Assembly (NCBI GenBank): GCA_003963435.1
Contig: RXJC01000003.1
Span: 124,001 to 188,000, forward strand
Source: Bradyrhizobiaceae bacterium
GTDB taxonomy: Bacteria > Pseudomonadota > Alphaproteobacteria > Rhizobiales > Xanthobacteraceae
Direction: 5' to 3'
DNA length: 64,000 nt
Shown: in pieces, positions 35,317 through 44,280 of the stretch
How positions within the stretch are numbered: position 1 is the stretch's first letter
Layout: each line of letters begins with the position of its first letter
Position numbers and translations under genes: made by a program
The notes under the pieces: generated by a model
The model's database searches: none
What the model was told of the DNA's origin: nothing
Seen by the model: only the letters and a program-made list of their open reading frames with translations

Positions 35317-35850
35317 TCACGTCTCCTCGGTGCCGAACGGAGCGACGTCGACGAACGTGTCGCTCTCGCGGTCGTATCGGCCATGCAGGATACTCCGACG
35401 CTTTCCCACGACGCGCTCGAAGACGTAAGTGTCGTCACCAGGCTGAACCCGGACCGGTCGACGGCCCTCCGCGTGGGCCCCGCAGCGGGTCGTCACCCAG
35501 CGGCCGCCGTGCAGCCTGCCGGGTCCGCCGCAGACCTCGCAGGTGACAGCGCTCCGGGCCTCGGCGAGATCGACAGCCTCCTCGACCTTGGCGGCGGTCT
35601 CGGGAGAGAGGTCGCCCTCCCAATAGAAACGCAACGTTCCGAACTTCTCCTTGACTTGGATCGTATGGAAAGAGCCGCCGTCCGCCAGCACCGCGGCTCG
35701 GATCCGCCCGCACGCACGTGCCAGCAAGTCTTCCCAGCCGTCGTCGACCGACGGCCAGCCCTGGGCGCGCGGGGGATCGCCGACCGGCTGAAAGAGGTCG
35801 GCGTAGGTCGTTACCAGATCGGCGCGCCAGTCCCGACTGCGGTCAGCCAT
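35317..35850 (-). CDS. CxxC-domain hypothetical protein, paralog 2
   Basis: 177 residues. An N-terminal stretch (WPSVDDGWEDLLARACGRIR) is followed by the motif FHTIQVKEKFGTLRFYWEGD. A single zinc-finger-like knuckle comes next: SAVTCEVCGGPGRLHGGRWV with a following TTRCGAHA. The same arrangement occurs in the adjacent gene at 35843-36379. Proteins with KEKFGxLRFY and CExCGxPG motifs are widespread hypotheticals on plasmids and phages, with unknown function. Eight bases overlap the upstream paralog. The C-terminal 50 residues (GKRRSILHGRYDRESDTFVD) are also shared with the paralog. Confidence 0.65.
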   Translation of the reverse strand: MADRSRDWRADLVTTYADLFQPVGDPPRAQGWPSVDDGWEDLLARACGRIRAAVLADGGSFHTIQVKEKFGTLRFYWEGDLSPETAAKVEEAVDLAEARSAVTCEVCGGPGRLHGGRWVTTRCGAHAEGRRPVRVQPGDDTYVFERVVGKRRSILHGRYDRESDTFVDVAPFGTEET

Positions 35851-36379
35851 GGCGCTTCTCCTTCGCGATGTTCTCCGCCGGCGCGTGCACGAACGCGTCC
35901 GACGCCCAGTCGTATCGGACGCGTTCGAGAGTGGAGCGCCGTCTCACGATGCCCCGGCGCAGAAAGACATCGTGGAATCCCGAAATGACCGGAACGGCAG
36001 TACCCTGCTGGTGGCCCTTGCAGGCCGGGAAGATACGGAACGCGCTCGCGAACAGGCGACCCTGGGCGCCGCACTCGGCGCATGTCGAAAGCGATCGGGC
36101 CTCCGCGAGAGCAACGGCTTCTTCGACCTTGAGCGCCGACCGCTGCGGGAGCTCCGAACGGCTGGTCCAGTGGACGCGGAGAGCTCCGTGCTCAGCAACC
36201 ATGTGCGTGAAGTAGACGGTGCCATCGCCCGACACGGCGGCCACGCGCTCGGCGAGCCGCGCCACGACGTTCTGCCAGCCATCGTGACACCTTGGATAGC
36301 CGGGTGCGAACGGCACGCCGCGAAAGGATCGCACGAACAGATTCGGATATCTCCGGATGAGGTCGTCTTGCCATGTCAT
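35843..36379 (-). CDS. CxxC-domain hypothetical protein, paralog 1
   Basis: 178 residues. The layout matches the next gene: PRCHDGWQNVVARLAERVAA, then THMVAEHGALRVHWTSRSEL, KVEEAVALAEARSLSTCAEC and GAQGRLFA, ending in a domain with STLERVRYDWASDAFVHAP. The single CxxC, followed by a distant Cys/His pair, suggests one zinc site. The start ATG overlaps the stop of the upstream TnsA-like gene (ATGA), and the end overlaps paralog 2. It probably acts with its neighbour as a pair. Function unknown. Confidence 0.65.
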   Translation of the reverse strand: MTWQDDLIRRYPNLFVRSFRGVPFAPGYPRCHDGWQNVVARLAERVAAVSGDGTVYFTHMVAEHGALRVHWTSRSELPQRSALKVEEAVALAEARSLSTCAECGAQGRLFASAFRIFPACKGHQQGTAVPVISGFHDVFLRRGIVRRRSTLERVRYDWASDAFVHAPAENIAKEKRHG

Positions 36380-37095
36380 CTCTTGGCTCCTGCAACTGGC
36401 GGCTTCACGAATTCCGTCGGCCTGTTCTCTGCTGCCGCAAAGCACTGGCCGCGCAACGCGATCAAGGCATCGGGCCCGAATTTCATGGAAAGGTCGGAGA
36501 CGAGAGCGCGCCTGCACATCAGCGAGCACACGACGGGGAACGCATTGTTCAAGCCGATCGCACTGCCCAATTCCTTGATCGACATGCGCTGGTAGCTCAG
36601 GGCAGTCTCGATATCGGCGCGCAGGCTACGACCGACATCCAGTCCGCGGTGACCCCAGATGCGGTCGCTGTTGGTTGCGCGAGGCTCCGCCTGGATAGTA
36701 TCCGCGTCGACCTCCACCCGAGCGATGCGATGCAGGTCGAGCGCGATCAGCAGCATTCCCTCGGAATCGAGATCGCGGTACTCGCGCTCGTCCACGATGT
36801 CGTATGCGACCGCTGTCTGCTTGAATTGCGCGACCAACATCCCGATCTCGACATCCCGGCCTGCGACCGACAACGACTCCACAAGCTCTAATGAGAGCAC
36901 ATCCGGATCGAGCGTCAGCTGGACAGCGAGTCTGTGAAGATTCGTGGCGCGGCCGGAACCGATCTTGGCTCGGCCGCTCGCCGAAAGGAGATCGATCGCC
37001 CGATATCGAGCTTGGGACTTTGAATGCGCCACCAATGTCTCCGACCTGTTCGGAAGGCGAAGTCTCGCAAAGGCGACGTGTTCGCATGGGGTCAC
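36376..37095 (-). CDS. TnsA-like/winged-helix protein, paralog 1 (first gene of the accessory operon)
   Basis: About 239 residues from GTG 37095, which has AAGGA about nine bases upstream; the frame is open to a TTG at 37149. It has RYRAIDLLSASGRAKIGSGR, then NLHRLAVQLTLDPDVLSLEL, an acidic/hydrophobic core VDEREYRDLDSEGMLLIALD, and a C-terminal winged-helix part LGSAIGLNNAFPVVCSLMCR. LDPDV and the WGHRGLDVGRSLRADIETAL segment parallel the second paralog at 34606. A TTGACT hexamer at 37144-37149 could be its -35 box, next to the first GATAG operator. Function unknown. Confidence 0.55.
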   Translation of the reverse strand: MTPCEHVAFARLRLPNRSETLVAHSKSQARYRAIDLLSASGRAKIGSGRATNLHRLAVQLTLDPDVLSLELVESLSVAGRDVEIGMLVAQFKQTAVAYDIVDEREYRDLDSEGMLLIALDLHRIARVEVDADTIQAEPRATNSDRIWGHRGLDVGRSLRADIETALSYQRMSIKELGSAIGLNNAFPVVCSLMCRRALVSDLSMKFGPDALIALRGQCFAAAENRPTEFVKPPVAGAKR

Positions 37096-37149
37096 CAGGC
37101 TTCGTCCTTGCGTGGGCAGATAGAGAGCAGGTGTAGTGCAGGGAGTCAA

Positions 37150-37286
37150 GATAGTTAGCTATCTAGAACTGGATGGGTAGCTATCTATGAATGCTGATGG
37201 CCTGTGGATATCTTCAAATAGCGGAAAATCCGGGCTTTCGCCCAAAGTGGCACAATGTTAGAGAGTGTATCAGATAGTCAGCTATC
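37150..37286. promoter_or_regulatory. Three copies of the 14-bp operator-like motif GATAGNNAGCTATC
   Basis: GATAGTTAGCTATC at 37150-37163, GATGGGTAGCTATC at 37172-37185 and GATAGTCAGCTATC at 37273-37286. Each is a (near) perfect inverted repeat of GATAG/CTATC. They occupy the divergent promoter region between the accessory operon (minus) and the ribbon-helix-helix gene (plus). The first abuts a TTGACT on the minus strand; the third ends 21 bases before the plus-strand GTG start. The pattern is that of a repressor controlling both directions, most simply the adjacent RHH protein. Confidence 0.75.
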
Positions 37287-37306
37287 TAACGTCGAAGGAG
37301 AGGATC

Positions 37307-37534
37307 GTGCGCGCACCGAAGAAGGGAGCGTCCAAGGCTCGGAAACGATCGGACAAGAGGAGCCAACTCCTTGTCTACCTCCGGCCGACTCTCATCCGTC
37401 AGCTCAAGCTCGCCGCACTGGCGATGGGGCAGCCGGCGTACGAGCTTGCGGAGACCGCCATTGCGGAATGGCTGGAAAAGCGCCAGAGCGAGATCAGGCG
37501 GGCGGCCGCCGAGATTGCTGATGGCAACAAATGA
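37307..37534 (+). CDS. Ribbon-helix-helix-like DNA-binding protein
   Basis: 75 residues from GTG 37307, which follows GAAGGAG by a good distance (the frame is open from 37265 but lacks a better start). A basic N-terminus (KKGASKARKRSDKRS) leads to QLLVYLRPTLIRQLKLAALA, a beta-strand plus helix, then YELAETAIAEWLEKR. This matches the RHH fold of small repressors and plasmid-type regulators. It is divergent from the accessory operon across three GATAGNNAGCTATC sites. The likely role is repressor of the operon and of itself. Confidence 0.7.
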   Translation: MRAPKKGASKARKRSDKRSQLLVYLRPTLIRQLKLAALAMGQPAYELAETAIAEWLEKRQSEIRRAAAEIADGNK

Positions 37535-37870
37535 TCCTGCGGTCATGACCGGGCCCATTCGCTTCAATGCGGACCGCTACGTCGAATCCGGCTCTGCCGG
37601 CTTGTCCGTCCTGACTGGAAGATATAGGGACCGGTCAGGTAGGGGAGCCACCAGCCGCAGCGAGGCCTCTTTCGTCGGCGGAAACTGGGGTCTCAGCGGC
37701 GTTCCGGGGCGAGCCTGGGTATCAGGTCGTCTTCGGACGTCGTGATTGCCTTGCGCCGCCCGCCGCTGCAGGGCCTAAGAAGGATGCCGGATCCGACCTA
37801 TAGTCCGCCGCGCCGATGATCTGATGCGCCGCAGGGGGCCTTTCACGGATATCTAGCACTGCCGTTCCGG
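37535..37870. other. Gene-free stretch to the right of the Tn7-like element
   Basis: About 335 bases. GGTCATGACC at 37541-37550 is a perfect palindrome. I see no gene, no TTTGGCAC-like repeats as at 25.1 kb, and no obvious partner of the left end. Short plus frames (such as 37371-37745) appear to be random. Confidence 0.35.
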
Positions 37871-38195
37871 TTAGCGTAGTAGTCTCGCCGCGGTGCCACC
37901 GAGTACGCGAGCGCGATCGGCGTGCGTCAGGAAGGGAAGCCCGAACCGCATATGATCAAGACATTCAAGATAGGTGCACGGTCGACGGGTAAGATCGGAG
38001 CCCCACATGATGCGGTCCGTACCGAAGGCGTCGAAGGTGCGTTGCGGATAGGGCATTAGCCGGCGAAACGGATAGGAGTCGTCGGTAGAGCAAGGCAGCG
38101 AGCTTGCCTTGACAGCGACGTTCGGAAGTCGCGCCTGGGCGAGAATCTCATCGAGATCGGCAAAACATTGCTCGTCACGCAATGCGCTTTGCGCC
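37871..38195 (-). pseudogene. Amidohydrolase (metal-dependent hydrolase) C-terminal fragment
   Basis: The frame ends with FDAFGTDRIMWGSDLTRRPC, then YLECLDHMRFGLPFLTHADR and ARVLGGTAARLLR. This is the C-terminus of the amidohydrolase-2 family (TIM barrel), where WGSD carries a metal-site Asp and the LGGTAARLL tail is characteristic. Upstream, LPNVAVKASSLPC and YPFRRL are also typical. The preceding 200 residues are absent, so only about a third of the gene remains. It may have been cut by the transposon or by rearrangement. Confidence 0.7.
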
Positions 38196-38540
38196 GTTTG
38201 CCGAACGCCTCAACTGCGCTGCCCTGGCCGCCACATTTCTTCCGCCGCTATTTCCTGGTTTTTTCCGAGGATAGCGACCGGGAGCGAGCCGAGACAGCCG
38301 TCGCAGCCTTCGCCAACATCAGGCGGCCAATATCGGCGTGATCATGCTCCGGCCGGACGGTGCGAAGCCGATAGTGCTGCTCGCGCCGAGTGGGCTGCCG
38401 TCCCCGACAGGCGACATCGGCTGCAGCGCCTCTGCCATCGCGGTAGATGGCGCGATGATTGGGTCGCTGCGCCAGTGGTGGATGAGTTCGACGAGAGTCG
38501 CGAACCGGCAACGTCCTTCCGCCGCTGACCTCACGCGGAA
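38196..38540. other. Gene-free stretch
   Basis: About 345 bases. A plus frame reads VIMLRPDGAKPIVLLAPSGL and a minus frame LVELIHHWRSDPIIAPSTAM, but neither is recognisable and both have poor starts. No clear regulatory motif. Confidence 0.35.
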
Positions 38541-40408
38541 TCACTGAACGTTTAAGACCAACATCAGCCCACCCCCACCGCCCTGCTCGACGTTGTTGTT
38601 GGCCGTGTGATGAGGGATATGGCAGTGGACCAACCACTTCCCCGGCCGGCGAGCGGTCCAAACAACGTCGTACCGTTGGCCCGGACCAACGTTCACGGTG
38701 TCCGCCTGATAACGGGCGCTTTCGGCGAGCGTGACGCCATCCACCGCCACGATCTCAAAAGGGCCGCCGTGCACATGCATGGGGTGGACGAAGTTGTTGT
38801 TGGTGCCGATGAAACGCAACTTTATCGTCTGGCCAACCCTCATCTGCACGGTGTCGGTCGCAGGAAAGGCCTTTCCATTGATGGTGAAGTAGTTGGGGAG
38901 CGCGCCCTCCATCAGCATCGCGGGATAGGTGAGCCATTCGCGCTTCAGCCACTCCTGAAGTTGTATCGTGTATTCAAGGTCCGCTTTGACCTCGGACGAG
39001 GGGTCCGCCGGCTGGATAATGAGCGCACCGTAGAGACCGAGTGCCTGCTGACGGTCGGGATGATCGTGGCTGTGATAGAAGTATGTGCCGTGCTGTCCGA
39101 CGGTGTATTCGTAGCTGTGTGAACCGCCGGGCGGGACGGGCGGCTGGGTGATCTTTGCCGGCCCGTCCATCTCATTTGGTACGATTAGTCCGTGCCAATG
39201 CACCGTCGTGCTCTCGGGCAGCGCGTTGTGAAAGTTGATCCGGACGTGATCGCCTTCCGTCAATTCCAGCCGAGGCCCCGGAATTTGATGGTTATACGCG
39301 TAAGCCTGAACCGCAACGTCCGGTAAGATATTCCAGCGGATCGCGGAAGCCTCGATATCGAACACCTTGACGCCATTCTCCAGCCTTGGCTGAAGCACCT
39401 GGTCGCCGCGCGCCGTCGGCGGCGCTTCGTAGCCGACCTGTCGCGGCTTCACCGCTGCCATATCCCGCATGGCAGCGGCCGGCAGGTCGAACGTGTTGAT
39501 CATTCCGGGCGGCATGATCGGGCCGTCCACATCGTGCGCGCTCAGGGTGAGGTTCACGTAGAAGCCCGGCCATACCATTCCGGTGACAAGCAGCAATGCT
39601 GTCACCCCCGCCAAAGCGGCCAGTTGCGGAACGGTCGCCTGGCTCCTCATCCCGGCGCGCCCATGATCATCACCGTGCCGATCGTGATGTCCGCCGTGTG
39701 CGTCGGACCGTTCGGTCATGAGCCCATGCTTGATGCCGGCGTGTACCATCCAAACGTTGAACGGATAGGCCGTGATGAACCCGACGATCACGCCAAGGGA
39801 CATCACGCCCCAAAACGTCAGTTCGAGGGGATCCATGGCGCGCATATCACGCCCCATCATCAGGAAGCTCATCGTCGGCGCCATTCCCGCCATCATCGCA
39901 TTCATGCTGATGAATTCCGGCATGAAGCTCATTTTCACGTTCTGCCAGTACGAACCGCCCATCATCCGCTTCATGAACAGCGACTGGAAGATGAAGAGCC
40001 CGAACGAGAATCCCGCCAGATATTCCACGATCAGATCGATCCACATCGGCAATCCGAGGAAGGCCGTCGTCGCTGCGGCAAAGATGATGCCGGTCGCGTC
40101 TCCGGCCACGCAGTGGATTGTGCTGCCGACCCTTGCTTCCACAGCGGGGAAGTGAATCGTTCGTGTTCTCCTGGCCGCGGCTCTTTGTCGGCGAGTACGT
40201 AGAGGAGCAGGCCGAACGGCCCCATGTAGAGCGTGATGAGGACGAACGCCCATTTCATCACGGCAGGCTCGGGATTTCCGGCGAACTGGTCGTACGCGAC
40301 GTAGGCGGTCGAGATGACTGCTATAACGAACCAGCCGAGCAGAAAATAATCGTAGGGAAGGGCGATCACGGCTGCTCCAATGCGTTGTTCGTGACGAAAC
40401 CGTCGCAT
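38541..40408 (-). pseudogene. DUF4396-multicopper oxidase fusion, frameshifted copy
   Basis: The second copy of the gene at 21774, in inverted orientation. From ATG 40408 the frame gives ALPYDYFLLGWFVIAVISTA and YVLADKEPRPGEHERFTSPL up to WKQG. Near 40130 one base is missing, so the homologous continuation GSTIHCVAGDATGIIFAA lies in another frame that is open to 38541. That frame encodes the rest: the DUF4396 helices, then WHGLIVPNEMDG, YFYHSHDHPDRQ, HPMHVHGGPFEIV and VHCHIPHHTANNN. All copper ligands are retained, so the break is recent or a sequencing error. If real, the enzyme loses its first 90 residues or so. Confidence 0.8.
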
Positions 40409-40520
40409 AGGGTCTTCGTTCCTTTCTGACTCGAAGTGAGAAAATGTTGGGTTTTGCTGTAATATTTTTGACCCGCGAACGTCGCGGGCGCTCGGATATG
40501 CGCGATGTGGATCGACAAGC

Positions 40521-41816
40521 ATGATTGAAACGATGCTGTATCCGGGCTCGACGGACCTATTGCGCGTGTTGATCGAGCGATGGCGACAGGACCCTGGGTC
40601 GACCTATCGCACGTGGTTCTTGTGGGATGAGCGCCTGAAGAACTTCAGGTCGATTCGGCGCGGCATCGCTCAGGTGGTCGAGGAGATCGGGGGCGGAACG
40701 TTCGGCAACGTGTACAGGGGCTCCTCCCTCGAAACGATCGTGGGGTCGATCGCGGAGCAGAGGCAGATCTTCAAAGGAGCCGATCACGCCTTCCTATGGA
40801 AACCGAAGCTTCGGATCCCGGACATCTATGAGGATGCCGGAAATCAGCGGGCTTTCGGTCAACTCCTGCATCACTGTTCTTGCTGCAGTACCGAGCAGGA
40901 GCTCGTCGAAGGAATCGACACGATCGATCGACTGAAGATCAAGGGTCTCGGGCCCGCTGTCGCCAATCTCCTGTACTTCCTGCACCCGACGCTGATGCCG
41001 CCATTCAACACCGCGATCGTGAACGGCTTCAATGCGATCACGGGCGCCAAGGTGAAGCTCGGCCGATGGGATCAATATCTTGGGATGCGAAGCGGCATCC
41101 TGGAGCTGAACCGCGCTTATCGGGATATTCTCTCCAACGATCTCGGCGCAATCGCGGGATTTCTGTTCGATGTCGGTACCGGGCGCTTCAGCGCGCCTCC
41201 TGTCGGCAATGGCGAGACAGCAAGAGACGCTTGGCTATCCGAGTTGTCGAAGGCGCGCGAGACCGCAAAAAGGCTCGAAGCTCCCATTGCGGCGGCGCGC
41301 GAGAACGATCTTACCCATACGGAAGTCCAAGCCTGGCTCCGCGACCTGGGCCTGGCGCTCGGTTATCGGATATGGATCGCTTCGAACGATCGGGGACGCT
41401 CATACAATGGCGCCATGTTGGCATCCGGTTGCATCGACCGTCTGCCCTCATCAATCGAAGATGCCGCGGGCGCAGAATCGATCCGGCTCATCGATGTGCT
41501 CTGGTTGGATGCCGCGAGCGATCGCGTGGTCGCTGCTTTCGAGGTCGAACACACGACCTCGATTTATTCCGGGATCGTCCGCATGCTCGATCTGGCGCTA
41601 AGCGGCGACCTGCATACCGCGGGCGGACTGTTTCTGGTCGCTCCGGACGGCAGGGAGGACGAGGTGCGTAATCAACTTCGTCGGCCGGCGTTCAGTCGCG
41701 TCGCTGACTTGCAGGTACGCTACCTGCCGTATGGCGAGCTGGAGCGGAACAAGGATGCGATCGCCCGCTTCGGGACAGGCATGAAAGGCATTCAGGCGAT
41801 CGCGCGACTTCTTTGA
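40521..41816 (+). CDS. Predicted PD-(D/E)XK-type nuclease-like protein
   Basis: 431 residues. The N-terminal half (about 1-230) includes LKIKGLGPAVANLLYFLHPT, a helix-hairpin-helix-like stretch. The C-terminal half holds IRLIDVLWLD and AAFEVEHTTSIYSGIVRMLD (about 320-350), whose D...ExE spacing resembles restriction-type nuclease active sites; a GGLFLVAPDGREDEV segment follows. I believe related proteins are annotated as type II restriction endonuclease-like, but no methyltransferase is nearby. The gene starts at an ATG 113 bases from the divergent frameshifted oxidase. It ends four bases before the end of the convergent copA. A decayed copy lies at 440-1094. Confidence 0.55.
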   Translation: MIETMLYPGSTDLLRVLIERWRQDPGSTYRTWFLWDERLKNFRSIRRGIAQVVEEIGGGTFGNVYRGSSLETIVGSIAEQRQIFKGADHAFLWKPKLRIPDIYEDAGNQRAFGQLLHHCSCCSTEQELVEGIDTIDRLKIKGLGPAVANLLYFLHPTLMPPFNTAIVNGFNAITGAKVKLGRWDQYLGMRSGILELNRAYRDILSNDLGAIAGFLFDVGTGRFSAPPVGNGETARDAWLSELSKARETAKRLEAPIAAARENDLTHTEVQAWLRDLGLALGYRIWIASNDRGRSYNGAMLASGCIDRLPSSIEDAAGAESIRLIDVLWLDAASDRVVAAFEVEHTTSIYSGIVRMLDLALSGDLHTAGGLFLVAPDGREDEVRNQLRRPAFSRVADLQVRYLPYGELERNKDAIARFGTGMKGIQAIARLL

Positions 41817-41820
41817 CCCG

Positions 41821-44232
41821 TCAGACCCGCGTCGTCCGCAGTCGCAGCGCGTTGCCGACCACGCTGACGGAGGACAGCGCCATCGCGGCCGCAGCGACGA
41901 TCGGCGACAGCAGCAGTCCCAGCGTCGGATACAGGACTCCGGCCGCAATAGGGATACCTGCGGCGTTGTAGGCGAAAGCAAAGAAGAGGTTCTGCCTGAT
42001 GTTCCTCATGGTGGCGCGTGACAACCGCCGCGCACGGACGATGCCGTTGAGATCTCCCTTGAGAAGAGTGACGCCCGCGCTCTCCATCGCCACGTCCGTT
42101 CCCGTGCCCATGGCGATGCCCACTTCGGCCGCCGCCAAAGCCGGCGCGTCGTTGACGCCGTCGCCCGCCATGGCGACGCTTCGTCCGTCCTTCTGCAGCT
42201 TTGCGACGACCGCACTCTTCTGATCGGGCAGTACCTCGGCTTCGACATCCGCAATGCCGAGTCTCCGGGCGACCGCCTCGGCCGTGGTCCGGTTGTCGCC
42301 CGTCAGCATGATGACCCTCACGCCCTCGGCGGCCAGGTCGCGCAGCGCCTCGGGCGTCGACTGCTTCACGGGATCGGCGATGGCCAAAATGCCCGCGAGC
42401 CTGCCGTCGGCGGCCATGTTGATGACGGTTGCACCTTCACCGCGCTGACGCTCGGCTTCGCTTTCGAGGGCAGATGTATCGACACCCTCCGAACGCAGGA
42501 AAGTCGCGTTGCCGAGGAGGATTTTCTTGCCCTCTACCGTTCCGAGGGCGCCTCTGCCGACCGGCGAGTCGAAGTCCTTGACGTCGGCCGTCTGAATTCC
42601 GCGATCCTTGGCCGCATTGACGATGGCATCCGCCAGCGGATGTTCGCTGGCGCGTTCGACGCTGGCGGCGAGCCGCAGCACGTCCGCCTCCGAATATCCA
42701 CTGACCGGTACGATCGCGACGACCTTCGGTTTGCCTTCGGTCAAAGTGCCGGTCTTGTCGACGACAAGAGTGTCTATCTTCTCCATATGCTCAAGCGCCT
42801 CGGCGTTCTTGATGAGCACGCCCGCTTGTGCGCCGCGCCCGACCCCGACCATGATGGACATCGGGGTCGCCAGGCCGAGCGCGCACGGGCAGGCGATGAT
42901 GAGAACACTGACCGCCGCGACGAGACCGAAGGCGAGGCGGGGCTCTGGACCGTAGACGGCCCAAGCGGCGAAAGCCGCGACAGCGATCACGATGACCGCC
43001 GGAACGAACCAACCCGCGACCTGATCCGCCAAACGCTGGATGGGCGCGCGCGAGCGCTGCGCCTGCGCCACCATCTGCACGATCTGAGACAACATCGTAT
43101 CGCTGCCGACCTTTTCGGCCCGCATGACGAATCCGCCGGAGCGGTTGAGCGTGCCGGCGATCACCTTGCCGCCGACCTCCTTGCTGACCGGCATGGATTC
43201 GCCAGTCACCATCGACTCGTCGAGCGAAGATCGGCCCTCGACGATCTCGCCGTCGACTGGCACCTTTTCCCCCGGGCGGACGCGCAAACGATCGCCCGGC
43301 CGGAGCTCCGCGATCTGGACTTCCTCGTCAGAGCCGTTCTCCCGGATGCGGCGTGCCGTTTTCGGCGCGAGGTCCAATAGCGCCTTGATCGCTCCGGAAG
43401 TGGCTTCTCGCGCGCGCAACTCGAGCACCTGCCCGAGAAGCACCAGTACCGTGATGACCGCGGCCGCTTCGAAATACACGGCCACTGCGCCGTCATGACC
43501 CCGGAACGTCGAAGGAAACGCAGCGGGAAGAACCGTCGCCACCACGCTGTAGACCCAGGCGACTCCCGTACCCATCGCGATCAGCGTGAACATGTTCAGA
43601 TTGCGCGTCACGACCGACTGCCAGCCGCGGACGAAGAACGGCCACCCTGCCCATAGGACGACCGGCGTCGCGAGAACGAACTGGATCCAATTGGAAAGCG
43701 ACTGGTCGATCCAACCGTGAGCACCGACGAGGTGAGCGCCCATCTCGAGGACCACGACCGGAACGGAGAGGGCGAGACCCACCCAAAACCGACGGGTCAT
43801 ATCGACCAGCTCGGGATTGGGCCCCGCGTCCGCGGTGGCGAGCTCGGGTTCGAGCGCCATGCCGCAGATGGGGCAATTGCCTGGTCCAACCTGGCGGACC
43901 TGCGGATGCATCGGGCAGGTGTAGATCGTGCCTTCGGGCACGTCAGCCTGCGTTTTCTTCATCTCTCCGTGTAGATATTTCGCCGGATCTTCCGCGAACT
44001 TCGTCCTGCAACGGTCCGAACAGAAGTAGAAGCTCCGACCTCCGTGCTCGGCCTTGTGACGAGCCGTGTCCGGGTCCACCTCCATTCCGCAAACGGGATC
44101 CACCGTGGTCCCCTGCGCGCCACCATGATGATGGTGGTGAGCATGGTGCTCGGAAGCCGATGCGGTGGACTGGCAGTGTCCGCAGCAGTTCTTGTCGGTC
44201 TTCTCGGAATTCGGCGTGTCTGGCCGAGCCAT
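41821..44232 (-). CDS. copA: Copper-exporting P1B-type ATPase
   Basis: About 803 residues from ATG 44232 (GGAG six bases upstream; the open frame reaches 44244). Order: a Cys/His-rich N-terminus (CCGHC, His run), a YHS domain ([11 protein letters not shown], about 42-85), a heavy-metal-binding domain ([12 protein letters not shown], about 104-130), eight membrane helices, the actuator TGES (343-346), CPCALG (448-450), the phosphorylation site DKTGT (492-496), and GDGVNDAP with its hinge near residue 620-690. Inner-membrane Cu(I) export. It is divergent from csoR across a CsoR-type operator at 44255-44272. A relic of the same gene is at 2179-3355. Confidence 0.95.
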   Translation of the reverse strand: MARPDTPNSEKTDKNCCGHCQSTASASEHHAHHHHHGGAQGTTVDPVCGMEVDPDTARHKAEHGGRSFYFCSDRCRTKFAEDPAKYLHGEMKKTQADVPEGTIYTCPMHPQVRQVGPGNCPICGMALEPELATADAGPNPELVDMTRRFWVGLALSVPVVVLEMGAHLVGAHGWIDQSLSNWIQFVLATPVVLWAGWPFFVRGWQSVVTRNLNMFTLIAMGTGVAWVYSVVATVLPAAFPSTFRGHDGAVAVYFEAAAVITVLVLLGQVLELRAREATSGAIKALLDLAPKTARRIRENGSDEEVQIAELRPGDRLRVRPGEKVPVDGEIVEGRSSLDESMVTGESMPVSKEVGGKVIAGTLNRSGGFVMRAEKVGSDTMLSQIVQMVAQAQRSRAPIQRLADQVAGWFVPAVIVIAVAAFAAWAVYGPEPRLAFGLVAAVSVLIIACPCALGLATPMSIMVGVGRGAQAGVLIKNAEALEHMEKIDTLVVDKTGTLTEGKPKVVAIVPVSGYSEADVLRLAASVERASEHPLADAIVNAAKDRGIQTADVKDFDSPVGRGALGTVEGKKILLGNATFLRSEGVDTSALESEAERQRGEGATVINMAADGRLAGILAIADPVKQSTPEALRDLAAEGVRVIMLTGDNRTTAEAVARRLGIADVEAEVLPDQKSAVVAKLQKDGRSVAMAGDGVNDAPALAAAEVGIAMGTGTDVAMESAGVTLLKGDLNGIVRARRLSRATMRNIRQNLFFAFAYNAAGIPIAAGVLYPTLGLLLSPIVAAAAMALSSVSVVGNALRLRTTRV

Positions 44233-44254
44233 CGTCAGCTCCATCTTGCGGAAT

Positions 44255-44272
44255 GTACCCTAGGGGGGTATA
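44255..44272. promoter_or_regulatory. CsoR-type operator between copA and csoR
   Basis: GTACCCTAGGGGGGTATA lies midway between the divergent copA (start 44232) and csoR (start 44281). The TACCC-x-GGGGGGTA G-tract palindrome is typical of CsoR/RcnR-family binding sites. Copper binding should release the repressor and switch on both genes. Confidence 0.8.
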
Positions 44273-44280
44273 TACGTGGC

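Larger units (their letters stand above)
25331..37534. mobile_element. Tn7-like transposon with accessory operon (ends not fixed)
   Basis: tnsA, tnsB, tnsC and tniQ genes are contiguous on the minus strand (30813 to 25641). An accessory minus-strand operon (37095 to 31527) lies upstream, with an ArsR-like gene and a ribbon-helix-helix gene at the two sides. Gene order and overlaps argue for one unit. Neighbours on both sides are broken genes (a membrane protein relic to the left, an amidohydrolase fragment to the right), consistent with insertion. I could not identify matching terminal inverted repeats or a target duplication, so the coordinates are only the outer genes. Confidence 0.6.
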
